Assembly (NCBI GenBank): GCA_963921335.3 | Contig: CAWUFC020000002.1 | Span: 1,674,001 to 1,738,000 of the forward strand | Length of the DNA: 64,000 nt | Direction of reading: 5' to 3' | Source: CAWUFC02 sp963921335 | GTDB taxonomy: Bacteria; Pseudomonadota; Gammaproteobacteria; Pseudomonadales; Halieaceae | Shown here: positions 45,627 to 53,885 of the stretch, one piece after another | Position numbering within the stretch: the first letter of the stretch is position 1 | Layout of the letters: the number at the start of each line of letters is the position of its first letter | Program-made: the position numbers and the translations under genes | Notes under the pieces: generated by a model | The model's database searches: none | What the model was told of the DNA's origin: nothing | The model's input: only the letters and a program-made list of their open reading frames with translations

Positions 45627-46027
45627 GGGTTTCTGAGGGAGACATTATCCCGGAGTGGGTTATGCCATCGGTATCCGCTGAGAAGATGAAAACCATGGCG
45701 GCGATCCTGCGTGACCCCAATCCGCTGCACTGGGACAGGCAGGCAGTGGCCGCGCTGCCACTGGGTCTGGGCGAAAGAACCATCAACCAGGGTCCACTGG
45801 GCCTCAGCTATATGGTGAATATGCTGCACAGCTGGGCCGGTGCCGGCAGCATCAAACGTCTGACCATGACTTTCCCGCAAGTGGTTCTGGACGGCGATCA
45901 GGTGGTCGCACGCGGTATTGTCAGCTCGGTAGAGGGCCAAATAGCCCACTGCGAAATATGGCTGGAACACGCCGAGAGGGGCAGCCTGCTCAAAGGCACT
46001 GCTGAGGTGGAACTTCCGCGGGATTAG
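45623..46027 (+). CDS. MaoC-like half-hydratase, catalytic type
   Basis: GTG-started, 134 residues, hot-dog fold of the MaoC type. The block RDPNPLHWDRQAVAA provides the catalytic Asp and His of the hydratase-2 motif, which the upstream partner lacks. A heterotetramer of both would hydrate a bulky 2-enoyl-CoA. It follows the PPOX gene in one overlapping unit. Confidence 0.74.
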   Translation: MRVSEGDIIPEWVMPSVSAEKMKTMAAILRDPNPLHWDRQAVAALPLGLGERTINQGPLGLSYMVNMLHSWAGAGSIKRLTMTFPQVVLDGDQVVARGIVSSVEGQIAHCEIWLEHAERGSLLKGTAEVELPRD

Positions 46028-46094
46028 CCTGCCAAGCTTTCACTAAATGCTGTTAATATTGGCCGCCTTAGCTAGCGCACCTTCGGAGAGGCTG

Positions 46095-47465
46095 ATGTTC
46101 AGATCCACCCTGTTTGCCACACTGACTTTGCTTGGACTTGTCAGCCAATCGCTGACTGCTGAGGAGCGCAATGTCATCCTGATTGTTGGCGATGGCATGG
46201 ACGATCATCAGATCACCATCGCGCGAAACTACCTGAAAGGTGCCCGCGGCCGCCTGCTGCTGGATGACATGCCCGTGCGGGGCGCAGTCCAGGTGTTGAC
46301 CGTGGCGGAGGATGGCAAAACCCCGGTCTACGTGGCTGATTCCGCCAACAGTGCAACGGCCATGGCCACCGGAGAGGCCACCAGTCGTGCGCGTATCGGC
46401 GTTTTCGCGGACGGCATTACCCATATCCCCACCATCGTGGAAATGGCCCATCGGGAGGGCTATAAGACCGGACTGGTTGCAACCTCCAGCATCACTGATG
46501 CCACGCCAGCCGCTTTTGCTGCGCATATCAACCTGCGTTACTGCACCAACCCGGCCATCATCAACAATGTGGAAGTCAGCGGTATTTTCCTGGGCGAATG
46601 CAGCGCACACACCAAGGCCAATGGCGGGCTGGGTTCTATTTCAGAGCAGTTGGCAGAATCCGATGTCGACGTGCTTCTGGGTGGTGGCATGGCCGACTTT
46701 GAGTCAATCGCAGAGAACAGCGACCAGACCGTGCTGGAACTGGCAATGGCCAATAACTACCACGTGATCACCGACGCCACCGAGCTTGCTGGTGTGCCTA
46801 GCGACAAGAAACTGCTCGGGCTTTTCTCCCCCTCCACCATGCCGGTCATGTTGCGCGGCCAGGGCGGACGTAAAGCGGAGCCGCCCAAACCCAGCTGGGC
46901 CAACCACATCTCTTCCTACCTGGGCAGCGTTGAATTTCCTGAGCCCATGATCTGCGAGCCCAATCCGGATTTTGCCGGCATGCCCAGCATGAAGTTGATG
47001 ACTGAGGCCGCCCTGCGCCATCTGAGCAATGACAAGGGTTTCTTCCTGATGGTGGAATCAGCATCGATCGACAAGCAAAGTCACGAACGTATGCCCTGTG
47101 GTTCAATCGGTGAGCTCAAGCAACTGCTTGAAGTGCTGGAAACCGCCCTGGCCTTTGCCGAGGACCATCCCAACACCTTGATTTTAGTGACGGCTGATCA
47201 CGGCCAGGCCGCCCAGATGATCCCCGAGAAATCGATGTTCAGCGCATTCCCGATACCGGTGTACACGCCAGGCTCCGTGGCCAGAATCCGAACGCCTGAG
47301 GGTAGTATTATGGGCGTTAACTATGCCACCAATGAGTTTTCCTACGAGGAGCACACCGGCACCAATGTTCCTGTTTTTGCCAACAAGGAAGGCATTGGTC
47401 GGGTTGGCACCTTTATCACCCAGACTGATATTTTCAGAATCGCGAAGGAATATTTAGGCCTGTAA
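46095..47465 (+). CDS. Alkaline phosphatase (PhoA-type fold)
   Basis: From the ATG at 46095 (GGAGAGG upstream) the 456-residue protein starts with a signal peptide and then NVILIVGDGM, the first metal Asp. The nucleophile Ser83 is in VADSANSATAMATG, and TADHGQAAQ near the C-terminus holds metal-binding Asp/His. It should free phosphate from monoesters in the periplasm; a phosphodiesterase role of the same superfamily is possible. No pho box was recognised. Confidence 0.88.
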   Translation: MFRSTLFATLTLLGLVSQSLTAEERNVILIVGDGMDDHQITIARNYLKGARGRLLLDDMPVRGAVQVLTVAEDGKTPVYVADSANSATAMATGEATSRARIGVFADGITHIPTIVEMAHREGYKTGLVATSSITDATPAAFAAHINLRYCTNPAIINNVEVSGIFLGECSAHTKANGGLGSISEQLAESDVDVLLGGGMADFESIAENSDQTVLELAMANNYHVITDATELAGVPSDKKLLGLFSPSTMPVMLRGQGGRKAEPPKPSWANHISSYLGSVEFPEPMICEPNPDFAGMPSMKLMTEAALRHLSNDKGFFLMVESASIDKQSHERMPCGSIGELKQLLEVLETALAFAEDHPNTLILVTADHGQAAQMIPEKSMFSAFPIPVYTPGSVARIRTPEGSIMGVNYATNEFSYEEHTGTNVPVFANKEGIGRVGTFITQTDIFRIAKEYLGL

Positions 47466-47469
47466 GGCA

Positions 47470-47883
47470 GTGAAACAGCTCTGCGGAGTCTACATATTCA
47501 AGATAGCGGCCACGCTGATCTTCTGGTGCCTGCCCCTGCTGCTGTTTCCGGCCTCATTATTGACCTCTGCGGGTTTCCCGGAGCAAAGCAGCTACATGTT
47601 CGTGCGCATGCTGGGCTGGGCCTATCTCGCGCTCTGTGTTGGCTATTGGGTTGGGTTGCAGGCAGCTCTCGAGGGCGAGGTGTTAATGGGGCCGATTTAC
47701 GTTGGCATCGTTAGCAACGGCGGTGCCTGCCTGTTCCTGATCTACTATGGCGTGACCGGAACCTGGAGCGACTGGGGCTGGTTCATTCAACTGACTGGCT
47801 GGGGCTCTGTTCTTGCCACGCTGCTGATCACGGCCGGCCTGGTGAAATATGGGCTTTTACACAACGCGGATAACGCGGCTTAG
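47470..47883 (+). CDS. Four-helix membrane protein, unknown function
   Basis: GTG-started, 137 residues with about four hydrophobic helices and the loop EQSSYMFVRMLGWAYLALC. I do not recognise the family. It follows the phosphatase stop by four bases, so it is probably translated from the same message. Confidence 0.6.
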   Translation: MKQLCGVYIFKIAATLIFWCLPLLLFPASLLTSAGFPEQSSYMFVRMLGWAYLALCVGYWVGLQAALEGEVLMGPIYVGIVSNGGACLFLIYYGVTGTWSDWGWFIQLTGWGSVLATLLITAGLVKYGLLHNADNAA

Positions 47884-47937
47884 CAAAACCGACACCGGCT
47901 ATCCCCACTGTCTTAGTCGAGCCTTATCGCAAGCATC

Positions 47938-48099
47938 TCAAGGCGGCTGTTGAGCCTTACGAGCAGCTTCCAGCGCGGCGGCCTCAGCGGCGCGGCGCTC
48001 AGCGGCCGACGCCTTTCGCATCTCTTCCAAGTACCAGATGCCGACGGCTATCGCGGTTATCACCGAAATGGCAGTCAGCAGCTTGAGATAGCGACTCAA
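47938..48099 (-). CDS. Small membrane protein, 53 residues, coupled to aldo/keto reductase
   Basis: A TTG codon overlaps the stop of the aldo/keto reductase gene (TTGA). The frame encodes one transmembrane helix (about residues 5-24, starting SRYLKLLTAISVI) and an Ala/Glu/Arg-rich cytosolic tail likely to be helical, ending AQQPP. The composition and the overlap argue for a real coupled small gene; the rare TTG start and lack of known relatives keep confidence moderate. Confidence 0.55.
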   Translation of the reverse strand: MSRYLKLLTAISVITAIAVGIWYLEEMRKASAAERRAAEAAALEAARKAQQPP

Positions 48100-49127
48100 C
48101 GGGGATCGCGGTGATTATCGATGAGCTGCCCAATGCCTCCGGTTGCCAGAGCATAAACCAGCTCCTTGTCGAAGAAGTTGTAGGGGTGGCCATAGTCAAA
48201 ACCACTGACCTCATCCAGCGTTTGCATCTGTGCATCGCTGAGTGTCACGTCCAGGCTGGACAAGTTGTCCTCAAGCTGGGCCAGGGTACGCGCACCCAGT
48301 ATTGGGATCGTACCCCGCTGCCGCACCCAGGCCAGGGCGGCCTGTGCCGAGCTGCAACCGATCTCATCGGCAACTTTATCCACGGTGCGAGCCACTTCCA
48401 GTCGTTTGTCAGTAATGTCATGAAAAGGCAGGGTATCCAGCCGCTTGGCATCACTGCTGCCGCGGGTGTATTTGCCGCTCAACATACCACTCGCCAGCGG
48501 TGACCAGGCCGTAATATTGATATCCATGTCTCTACACATGGGGAAATGCTCACGCTCAATACCCCGCTCCACCAAGCTGTACTCCAGCTGCATGCTGACA
48601 AACTGCGTCCAACCGCGCAGCTCGGCGACAGTGTTGCAACGGGAAGCCACCCAGGCGGGCGCATCAGACAGGCCGATATAGAGAATCTTGCCAGCGCGTA
48701 CCGCGTCATCCAGGGCGCGCATCGCCTCGTCCACCGGCGTACTGAAATCCCAGTTGTGCATCCAGTAGAGATCGATGTAATCCAGCTTCATGCGACGCAG
48801 GCTGGCATCCAGCGACTGGGTGAGGTTCTTGCGGTGGTTACCGGCCGCATTGGCATCTGTGCCTGGCCAGGCGTTGGTGTACTTGGTGGCGACAACAAAG
48901 CGCTCGCGGTCATGGGCAACAAACTCGCCAACCAGCTTTTCACTCTCACCCTGGGTATAGATGTCTGCGGTATCGATGAAATTTCCGCCAGCCTCAACGA
49001 AGGCATTAAACATGGCGTGGCTCTCGGCCTTATCGGCACACCAGTCTTCATCAGAACCAAAGGTCATGGCGCCCAGGCAAAGCTCCGACACCCGCAACCC
49101 ACTTTTACCCAACAACTTGTATCTCAT
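48096..49127 (-). CDS. Aldo/keto reductase
   Basis: The 343-residue TIM-barrel oxidoreductase has the family tetrad: Asp in FIDTADIYTQGESE with Tyr57, Lys in VVATKYTN and His in DLYWMHNWD. It reduces carbonyls with NADPH; the family is broad and the substrate not predictable. The ATG overlaps the stop of the membrane protein gene upstream (ATGA), and it is itself coupled to a small membrane protein downstream. Confidence 0.89.
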   Translation of the reverse strand: MRYKLLGKSGLRVSELCLGAMTFGSDEDWCADKAESHAMFNAFVEAGGNFIDTADIYTQGESEKLVGEFVAHDRERFVVATKYTNAWPGTDANAAGNHRKNLTQSLDASLRRMKLDYIDLYWMHNWDFSTPVDEAMRALDDAVRAGKILYIGLSDAPAWVASRCNTVAELRGWTQFVSMQLEYSLVERGIEREHFPMCRDMDINITAWSPLASGMLSGKYTRGSSDAKRLDTLPFHDITDKRLEVARTVDKVADEIGCSSAQAALAWVRQRGTIPILGARTLAQLEDNLSSLDVTLSDAQMQTLDEVSGFDYGHPYNFFDKELVYALATGGIGQLIDNHRDPR

Positions 49128-49786
49128 CCTTTTGACTCCTGTGATTGTCTGATTACGAAACGCTCAGTCAATAATAGACAACAAATGAAGATAACCTCAG
49201 CACCATTGCCCGCGATAAAGCCCCACTCCGCTCCTCCAGTGGCGCCGTTGAGCAGGAAGATGAACAAAGCACCGAAGAAGAACACCCACCAGCCAGCGCG
49301 GCGCCAGACGGCAAAGGCGATCGGCAGTACCAGAATATTTGTCGCTATCGTCGCTAATGGAGGTATGTCCGACACACTGACCATCCGCGAGTGATCCATC
49401 ACCTGGGTCGGCTCCAGCTCCAGCAGCCATACCTCATGCCACATCCCGTAGAGCCAGGCCACGGCCGTGAACACCCAGCAAAACCAGATAAATGCCTGGC
49501 TTGAGGTAAATGCCACCCGGCTGTTCTGGGCAACCGATAAACTGAATATCGTCAGGAAAGGCAACACCCCGGCATGGAGCAGGAAACGGGGATAATTGGC
49601 CATTTCATACCAGGCCGAACCGACCCCGATATCGCCCAGAATCAGTATCAGATTGTCGTAGCACATGCCCATCAGCATGATGCGCAAAAACCAGAGCCGC
49701 ACGCTGGCTCGGCCGTCAAAGGTGAAAGACCAGGCCAGAAAAGCCAGATGAAGAAGAAAATAAACGCCGAGCGCGCTGGTAACCAT
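49124..49786 (-). CDS. Membrane protein with about seven helices, unknown function
   Basis: From the ATG at 49786 (AAGGA eight bases upstream) the product is 220 residues with about seven hydrophobic helices. A short motif-like loop LLELEPTQVMDHSRM sits between helices. The longer frame to 49873 would begin inside the end of the carotenoid oxygenase gene. It is coupled to the aldo/keto reductase gene and lies 46 bases after the carotenoid oxygenase stop. Confidence 0.65.
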   Translation of the reverse strand: MVTSALGVYFLLHLAFLAWSFTFDGRASVRLWFLRIMLMGMCYDNLILILGDIGVGSAWYEMANYPRFLLHAGVLPFLTIFSLSVAQNSRVAFTSSQAFIWFCWVFTAVAWLYGMWHEVWLLELEPTQVMDHSRMVSVSDIPPLATIATNILVLPIAFAVWRRAGWWVFFFGALFIFLLNGATGGAEWGFIAGNGAEVIFICCLLLTERFVIRQSQESKG

Positions 49787-49832
49787 ATCAATCCTTAAAA
49801 ATATAAAAGGGCTCTGACCCCTCCTTGGCCGC

Positions 49833-51335
49833 TCAGGCCGACAGGAAATCTTCGCCCCGGGCCCAGGTGGCATGAAAGCCAGCTGGCACCCGTTGGGGCA
49901 GCATCACGCGACAAACCGGTCCGGCAGCGACATCACCGGCATCGAAAACCAGACATTGTGACTGCCAGCTATTGCTGTCCGTCGTCAGGGTAATGACATA
50001 GCCATCCTCCTCCCGGGAGTCTGGCCCAGCTCCGGCGCGAGGGGCAAAAACCGCCTCACTGCCATAAACGCCCTGCCCATAGTCCCACTGTGTTCGTTGA
50101 CCGGTGTCGTTGTTGTATTTGACCAGACCGGTGAAGCGAAGGGTGTGCCCCCCCTCCTCCAGCAGTGGGATACGCTGATGATAACTGTATTTAGATGGAC
50201 GGCCATGATAGAGCGGGTTAGAGCGATTGAACTCAGTGTTCAAATCGTCAATGTCACCCTCACGCACTTCGCCGGTCTTCAGATTAAAACGCCAGCGATA
50301 GGCATTTGCCTCCAACCGCATATAAGCCAGCATTGAGGCCAGTTCGCCCTCACCTTGCTGGGCATCGGGCATGGGGTTGGTGGAACGACAACCATCCATA
50401 ATCACCCAGTCGCCCTCTTCCCAGCAGTTTGTGACATGCAGGATGTAACAGGGCTCACATTCAAACCAGCTAACGTCGCCGCTACCGCCCCGTCTCGGGA
50501 TGATGCCAAAACGCGTGGGTATATCCCGGTGAAACGTCAGCACACGGTAGCCGTGGCGGCGCAACACATTCATGTCATGAAAGAACGGCAGGTCGTGGAG
50601 AATGGCAAAGCGCTGGGTGAAGCCAATGTCATGGGGCAACCGCGGGCCGGGCAGGTCAATCGGCACTTCGTGCACCAGGCGGCCGCTGGCATCGGCAACA
50701 CCAAACGTCATGTAAGGGGGCTCGTCCCCATAGTCAAAAAACAACAGTTCGCCGGTCTGCCAGTCAACCTTGGAATGGGCAGATAGTCGGCGACGCGGCC
50801 GACCCTCCAGCAGGAAAGGCCCTTTTTCCGCCAGACTGTTCGCATCTAAACGGTAGGGATTGCCGGCGTTGTACCACAAGGACATGAGGTCACCGTTGTA
50901 ACAGAACACGTCGGTGTTGGAGGTATCTTTAATGCCGAACTCTGAGGTCGTGTAATCGAAGGGGCCCATTACCCCTGCCGACTCAGATCGACCCTGAGCA
51001 TGCTCCTGTAAAAAGGCATCAGTGTGGACCCAGCGATTGCGGTAGCTGACGCTTCCTTCTGAGAAATACACACCGTGTAACATGCCGTCACCATCAAAGG
51101 GGTGATAGCGATTCTTCGGCTGATAGAACGGGTTGGGGCCATTCCTGAAATAGGCCCCCACCAGATCCACCGGTAGCTCGCCCTCTATTTGCAGTTGCCC
51201 TGCATCCATCTCGTTGAGAGTGGGTGCGTAAACCCCGTGTAGGTAGGGATTATCAAGCGAGTAAATCCAGTCAGGGGCATCGTCAAACCTGGGTGCAGCA
51301 CCGATGCAATGCTCGGTAATGGGGTATTCAATCAC
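49833..51335 (-). CDS. Carotenoid cleavage oxygenase (RPE65/apocarotenoid oxygenase family)
   Basis: From the GTG at 51335 the product is 500 residues, the normal size. Early signs are VGAYFRNGPNPFYQP and HPFDGDGMLHGV, and iron-ligand His residues occur in AHSKVDWQTG, HDLPFFHDMN and near the C-terminus. The enzyme cleaves double bonds of carotenoids, apocarotenoids or stilbenes with O2 and Fe(II). I prefer 51335 over the ATG at 51416 because TATAAT on the minus strand at 51375-51380 would place the transcript start near 51368. An operator-like repeat overlaps that -10. Confidence 0.85.
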   Translation of the reverse strand: MIEYPITEHCIGAAPRFDDAPDWIYSLDNPYLHGVYAPTLNEMDAGQLQIEGELPVDLVGAYFRNGPNPFYQPKNRYHPFDGDGMLHGVYFSEGSVSYRNRWVHTDAFLQEHAQGRSESAGVMGPFDYTTSEFGIKDTSNTDVFCYNGDLMSLWYNAGNPYRLDANSLAEKGPFLLEGRPRRRLSAHSKVDWQTGELLFFDYGDEPPYMTFGVADASGRLVHEVPIDLPGPRLPHDIGFTQRFAILHDLPFFHDMNVLRRHGYRVLTFHRDIPTRFGIIPRRGGSGDVSWFECEPCYILHVTNCWEEGDWVIMDGCRSTNPMPDAQQGEGELASMLAYMRLEANAYRWRFNLKTGEVREGDIDDLNTEFNRSNPLYHGRPSKYSYHQRIPLLEEGGHTLRFTGLVKYNNDTGQRTQWDYGQGVYGSEAVFAPRAGAGPDSREEDGYVITLTTDSNSWQSQCLVFDAGDVAAGPVCRVMLPQRVPAGFHATWARGEDFLSA

Positions 51336-51370
51336 CTCTTGTCTACCTCTTGATCCCACTCTTTTCGTGG

Positions 51371-51391
51371 GACCATTATAGAAGTATGGTC
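51371..51391. promoter_or_regulatory. Inverted repeat GACCAT-N9-ATGGTC overlapping a -10 element
   Basis: A perfect six-base inverted repeat lies between the divergent carotenoid oxygenase and thiolase genes. On the minus strand its left arm overlaps TATAAT (51375-51380), so a bound protein would block the oxygenase promoter. It is typical in size for a TetR- or GntR-type dimer. Confidence 0.5.
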
Positions 51392-51431
51392 TACCTTGAA
51401 CAGACCCTGAACGCATACTAAAGGCGTAGCC

Positions 51432-52670
51432 ATGACTAACCCATCATCGATCTACATACTCGGCGGCAGCCAGTCTGACTTTGCCCGCAACTGGGCCAGG
51501 GAAGGCCTTGAAATCTCAGACATGTTTGCAGAGAGCCTGCGCGAGGCTATTAACGACGCTGGCATTGAGCCCGCTGAGATCGAAGTGGGCCATGTGGGAA
51601 ACTTTGTTGGCGAGCTGTTCACCGGCCAGGGCCTGTTGGGCGGTTTCTTCGGTCAGGTCTATCCCGAACTCTCAGCCCTGCCCACGGCCCGGCATGAGGC
51701 GGCCTGTGCCTCGGGCTCTATTGCCCTGCTCTGTGCCATGCGCGACATCGAGGCCGGTCACTACCAGACCGCCTGTGTACTGGGTCTGGAACTCATGCGC
51801 AATGTCGACGGCAAAACCGGGGCTGAACATCTCGGTGCTGCCAGGTGGATGGGGCAGGAGGCCAACGACTGCGACTTTCCCTGGCCGTATATGTTCGATC
51901 GCATTACTCAGGAATATGAACAGCGCTACGGCATTCGCGGGGAGCACCTGGCGCGCATCGCGGAGATCAATTTCTCCAATGCCCGCAGCAATCCTCGCGC
52001 CCAGACCCGCAGCTGGCAATTCGCGGAGGGCGCATTCACTGAAAATGATGAGCTGAATCCTGTGATTGAAGGCCGCGTACGCAAGCAGGATTGCGGCCAG
52101 ATTACCGATGGCGCCGCCTGCGTCATCATTGCAGGTGAGGCGAAAGCGCGCGAGTACGCGCAGCGCAAAGGACTGCAACTGGCAGATATTCCACGCATTA
52201 AAGGCTGGGGGCATCGCAGCGCACCTATCCTGCTGGAGACCAAGCTCAAGCAATCAAAAGATCAACCGCTGCTCTTCCCTCACGCCCAGACCACGCTGCT
52301 CGAAGCCTGCCAACGTGCTGGCTACGCGGCACCAGAAGAACTGGACGGCCTTGAGACTCACGACTGCTTTTCCGTCACCGAGTATATGGCCATCGACCAT
52401 GCCGGGCTCACCGCACCCGGAGAAAGCTGGAAAGCCGTTGAGGAGGATCGTATCAGCCGAGATGGCAACTTCCCCATTAATGCCAGCGGAGGTCTGCTGG
52501 GGCTCGGCCACCCGGTCGGCGCGACCGGTATTCGCATGGTGCTGGACTGCGCCAGGCAAGTGTCTGGCACTGCCGGTGACTACCAGATTGCCGGCGCCGA
52601 AAACATGCTCACATTCAATGTCGGCGGTAGCACCACCACCTGCGCCAGTTTCGTGGTTGGTGTGGGATAA
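51432..52670 (+). CDS. Thiolase-family acyltransferase (SCP2-type)
   Basis: A 412-residue thiolase with nucleophilic Cys92 in EAACASGSIA, the NASGGLLGLGHPVGATG block with its His, and a late Cys in GGSTTTCASF. The insert after the active site (WMGQEANDCDFPW) marks it as the SCP2/acetyl-CoA acetyltransferase-like branch used in steroid and branched-chain acid degradation. Followed six bases later by a second thiolase gene. Confidence 0.85.
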   Translation: MTNPSSIYILGGSQSDFARNWAREGLEISDMFAESLREAINDAGIEPAEIEVGHVGNFVGELFTGQGLLGGFFGQVYPELSALPTARHEAACASGSIALLCAMRDIEAGHYQTACVLGLELMRNVDGKTGAEHLGAARWMGQEANDCDFPWPYMFDRITQEYEQRYGIRGEHLARIAEINFSNARSNPRAQTRSWQFAEGAFTENDELNPVIEGRVRKQDCGQITDGAACVIIAGEAKAREYAQRKGLQLADIPRIKGWGHRSAPILLETKLKQSKDQPLLFPHAQTTLLEACQRAGYAAPEELDGLETHDCFSVTEYMAIDHAGLTAPGESWKAVEEDRISRDGNFPINASGGLLGLGHPVGATGIRMVLDCARQVSGTAGDYQIAGAENMLTFNVGGSTTTCASFVVGVG

Positions 52671-52676
52671 ACGGGA

Positions 52677-53879
52677 ATGTCGCAGGCTTTTATTTATGAT
52701 GCCATTCGAACGCCGCGCACTCGCGCAAAACCGAACGGCGGCCTTGCCAAGCTGACACCGCAAGAGCTTCTGAACCAACTCTATCACTCGCTGCAAGAAC
52801 GCAATCGCCTGGACCCGGCACTCATCGGTGAAGTAGTACTGGGCTGTGTCACGCAAAGTGTAGAACAGGCGGCCAACATTGCCTGTACCTCCGTGCTGTA
52901 CAGTGGCTGGCCAGAGTCCATAGGCGGCATGACGGTAAACCGATATTGCTCTTCCAGCATCGACGCCATCAATATTGGCGCCCTGAAGATCAACAGCGGG
53001 CAAGAGCAGGCCATGGTTTGTGGCGGCGTGGAGATGATGTCCCGGGTTCCCATGTTGTCCGACCAGGCCCGCGTCTTCACCGATCCGGCCTTTGCCCTTC
53101 AATGCAAGATTCTGCTCATGGGTAGCGGCGCTGACCTGGTCGCCAGCCTTGAAGGAATCACCAGGGAGCAGGCCGATGCTATTGCACTACAGAGCCAGCA
53201 GCGGGCCCTGACGGCACAGCAAGAGGGGCGGTTTACCTCGATAGTGCCGATTAAAGATCCGGGAACAGACACGTTGATTGATCAGGACGAGTGTATTCGC
53301 GATTCAACCACCGAGGAGTCCTTGGCCCGAATGAAGCCGGCCTTCAGCGAGCTGGGTGAGAGTGGCATAGATGACTACCTGCTCTCACAATACCCCACCC
53401 TTGAGCGCATCGAGCACATCCACACTGCAGGCAATTCACCCGCCATGGCAGATGCCGCGTCAGTTGTATTATTAGGCGATGAAGCATTGGGTGAAGCGCT
53501 TAATATCAGACCTCGGGCTTTTATCAGAGCGGCAGCAACGGCCACAGCAGATCCACTACAGGTGTTGACCGGCTGCCAGGCAGCCACAGAAAAGCTGTTG
53601 CAACAGCAGCAACTAAAAGTACCCGACATAGACCTGTTCGAAATTCACGAGGCCTTTGCCGCCACGGTGTTGAAGTATTGCAGAGATCTGGCTCTGCCGC
53701 AGGACAAACTCAATGTGAACGGTGGCGTGATTGCTTTAGGCCACCCGATGGGTGCCACCGGCGCTATCATGCTGGGCTGTCTGCTGGATGAAATGGAGCG
53801 CCAGGATCTTCAGCTGGGTGTGGTGGCCGCCAGCGGTGCAGCAGGATCTGGCAGTGCCCTCCTTATCGAGCGCTACTGA
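52677..53879 (+). CDS. Acetyl-CoA C-acyltransferase (thiolase), second active Cys missing
   Basis: The 400-residue thiolase keeps the nucleophile Cys91 (VNRYCSSSIDA), FEIHEAFAA and NVNGGVIALGHPMGATG. The closing motif, normally CxGGGxG with the proton-shuttling Cys, reads ASGAAGSG here, so the second Cys is lost. The enzyme may still act on some substrates or serve as partner of the thiolase encoded just upstream. GGGA precedes the ATG. Confidence 0.83.
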   Translation: MSQAFIYDAIRTPRTRAKPNGGLAKLTPQELLNQLYHSLQERNRLDPALIGEVVLGCVTQSVEQAANIACTSVLYSGWPESIGGMTVNRYCSSSIDAINIGALKINSGQEQAMVCGGVEMMSRVPMLSDQARVFTDPAFALQCKILLMGSGADLVASLEGITREQADAIALQSQQRALTAQQEGRFTSIVPIKDPGTDTLIDQDECIRDSTTEESLARMKPAFSELGESGIDDYLLSQYPTLERIEHIHTAGNSPAMADAASVVLLGDEALGEALNIRPRAFIRAAATATADPLQVLTGCQAATEKLLQQQQLKVPDIDLFEIHEAFAATVLKYCRDLALPQDKLNVNGGVIALGHPMGATGAIMLGCLLDEMERQDLQLGVVAASGAAGSGSALLIERY

Positions 53880-53885
53880 GATACA

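Noticed and set aside
48546..49394. Long plus-strand frame of 282 codons
   Set aside because: Antisense to the aldo/keto reductase and membrane protein genes, both of which have clear motifs; a shadow of their codon usage.
52254..53102. Long minus-strand frame of 282 codons
   Set aside because: Antisense to two thiolase genes with intact motifs; no ribosome site or family pattern.
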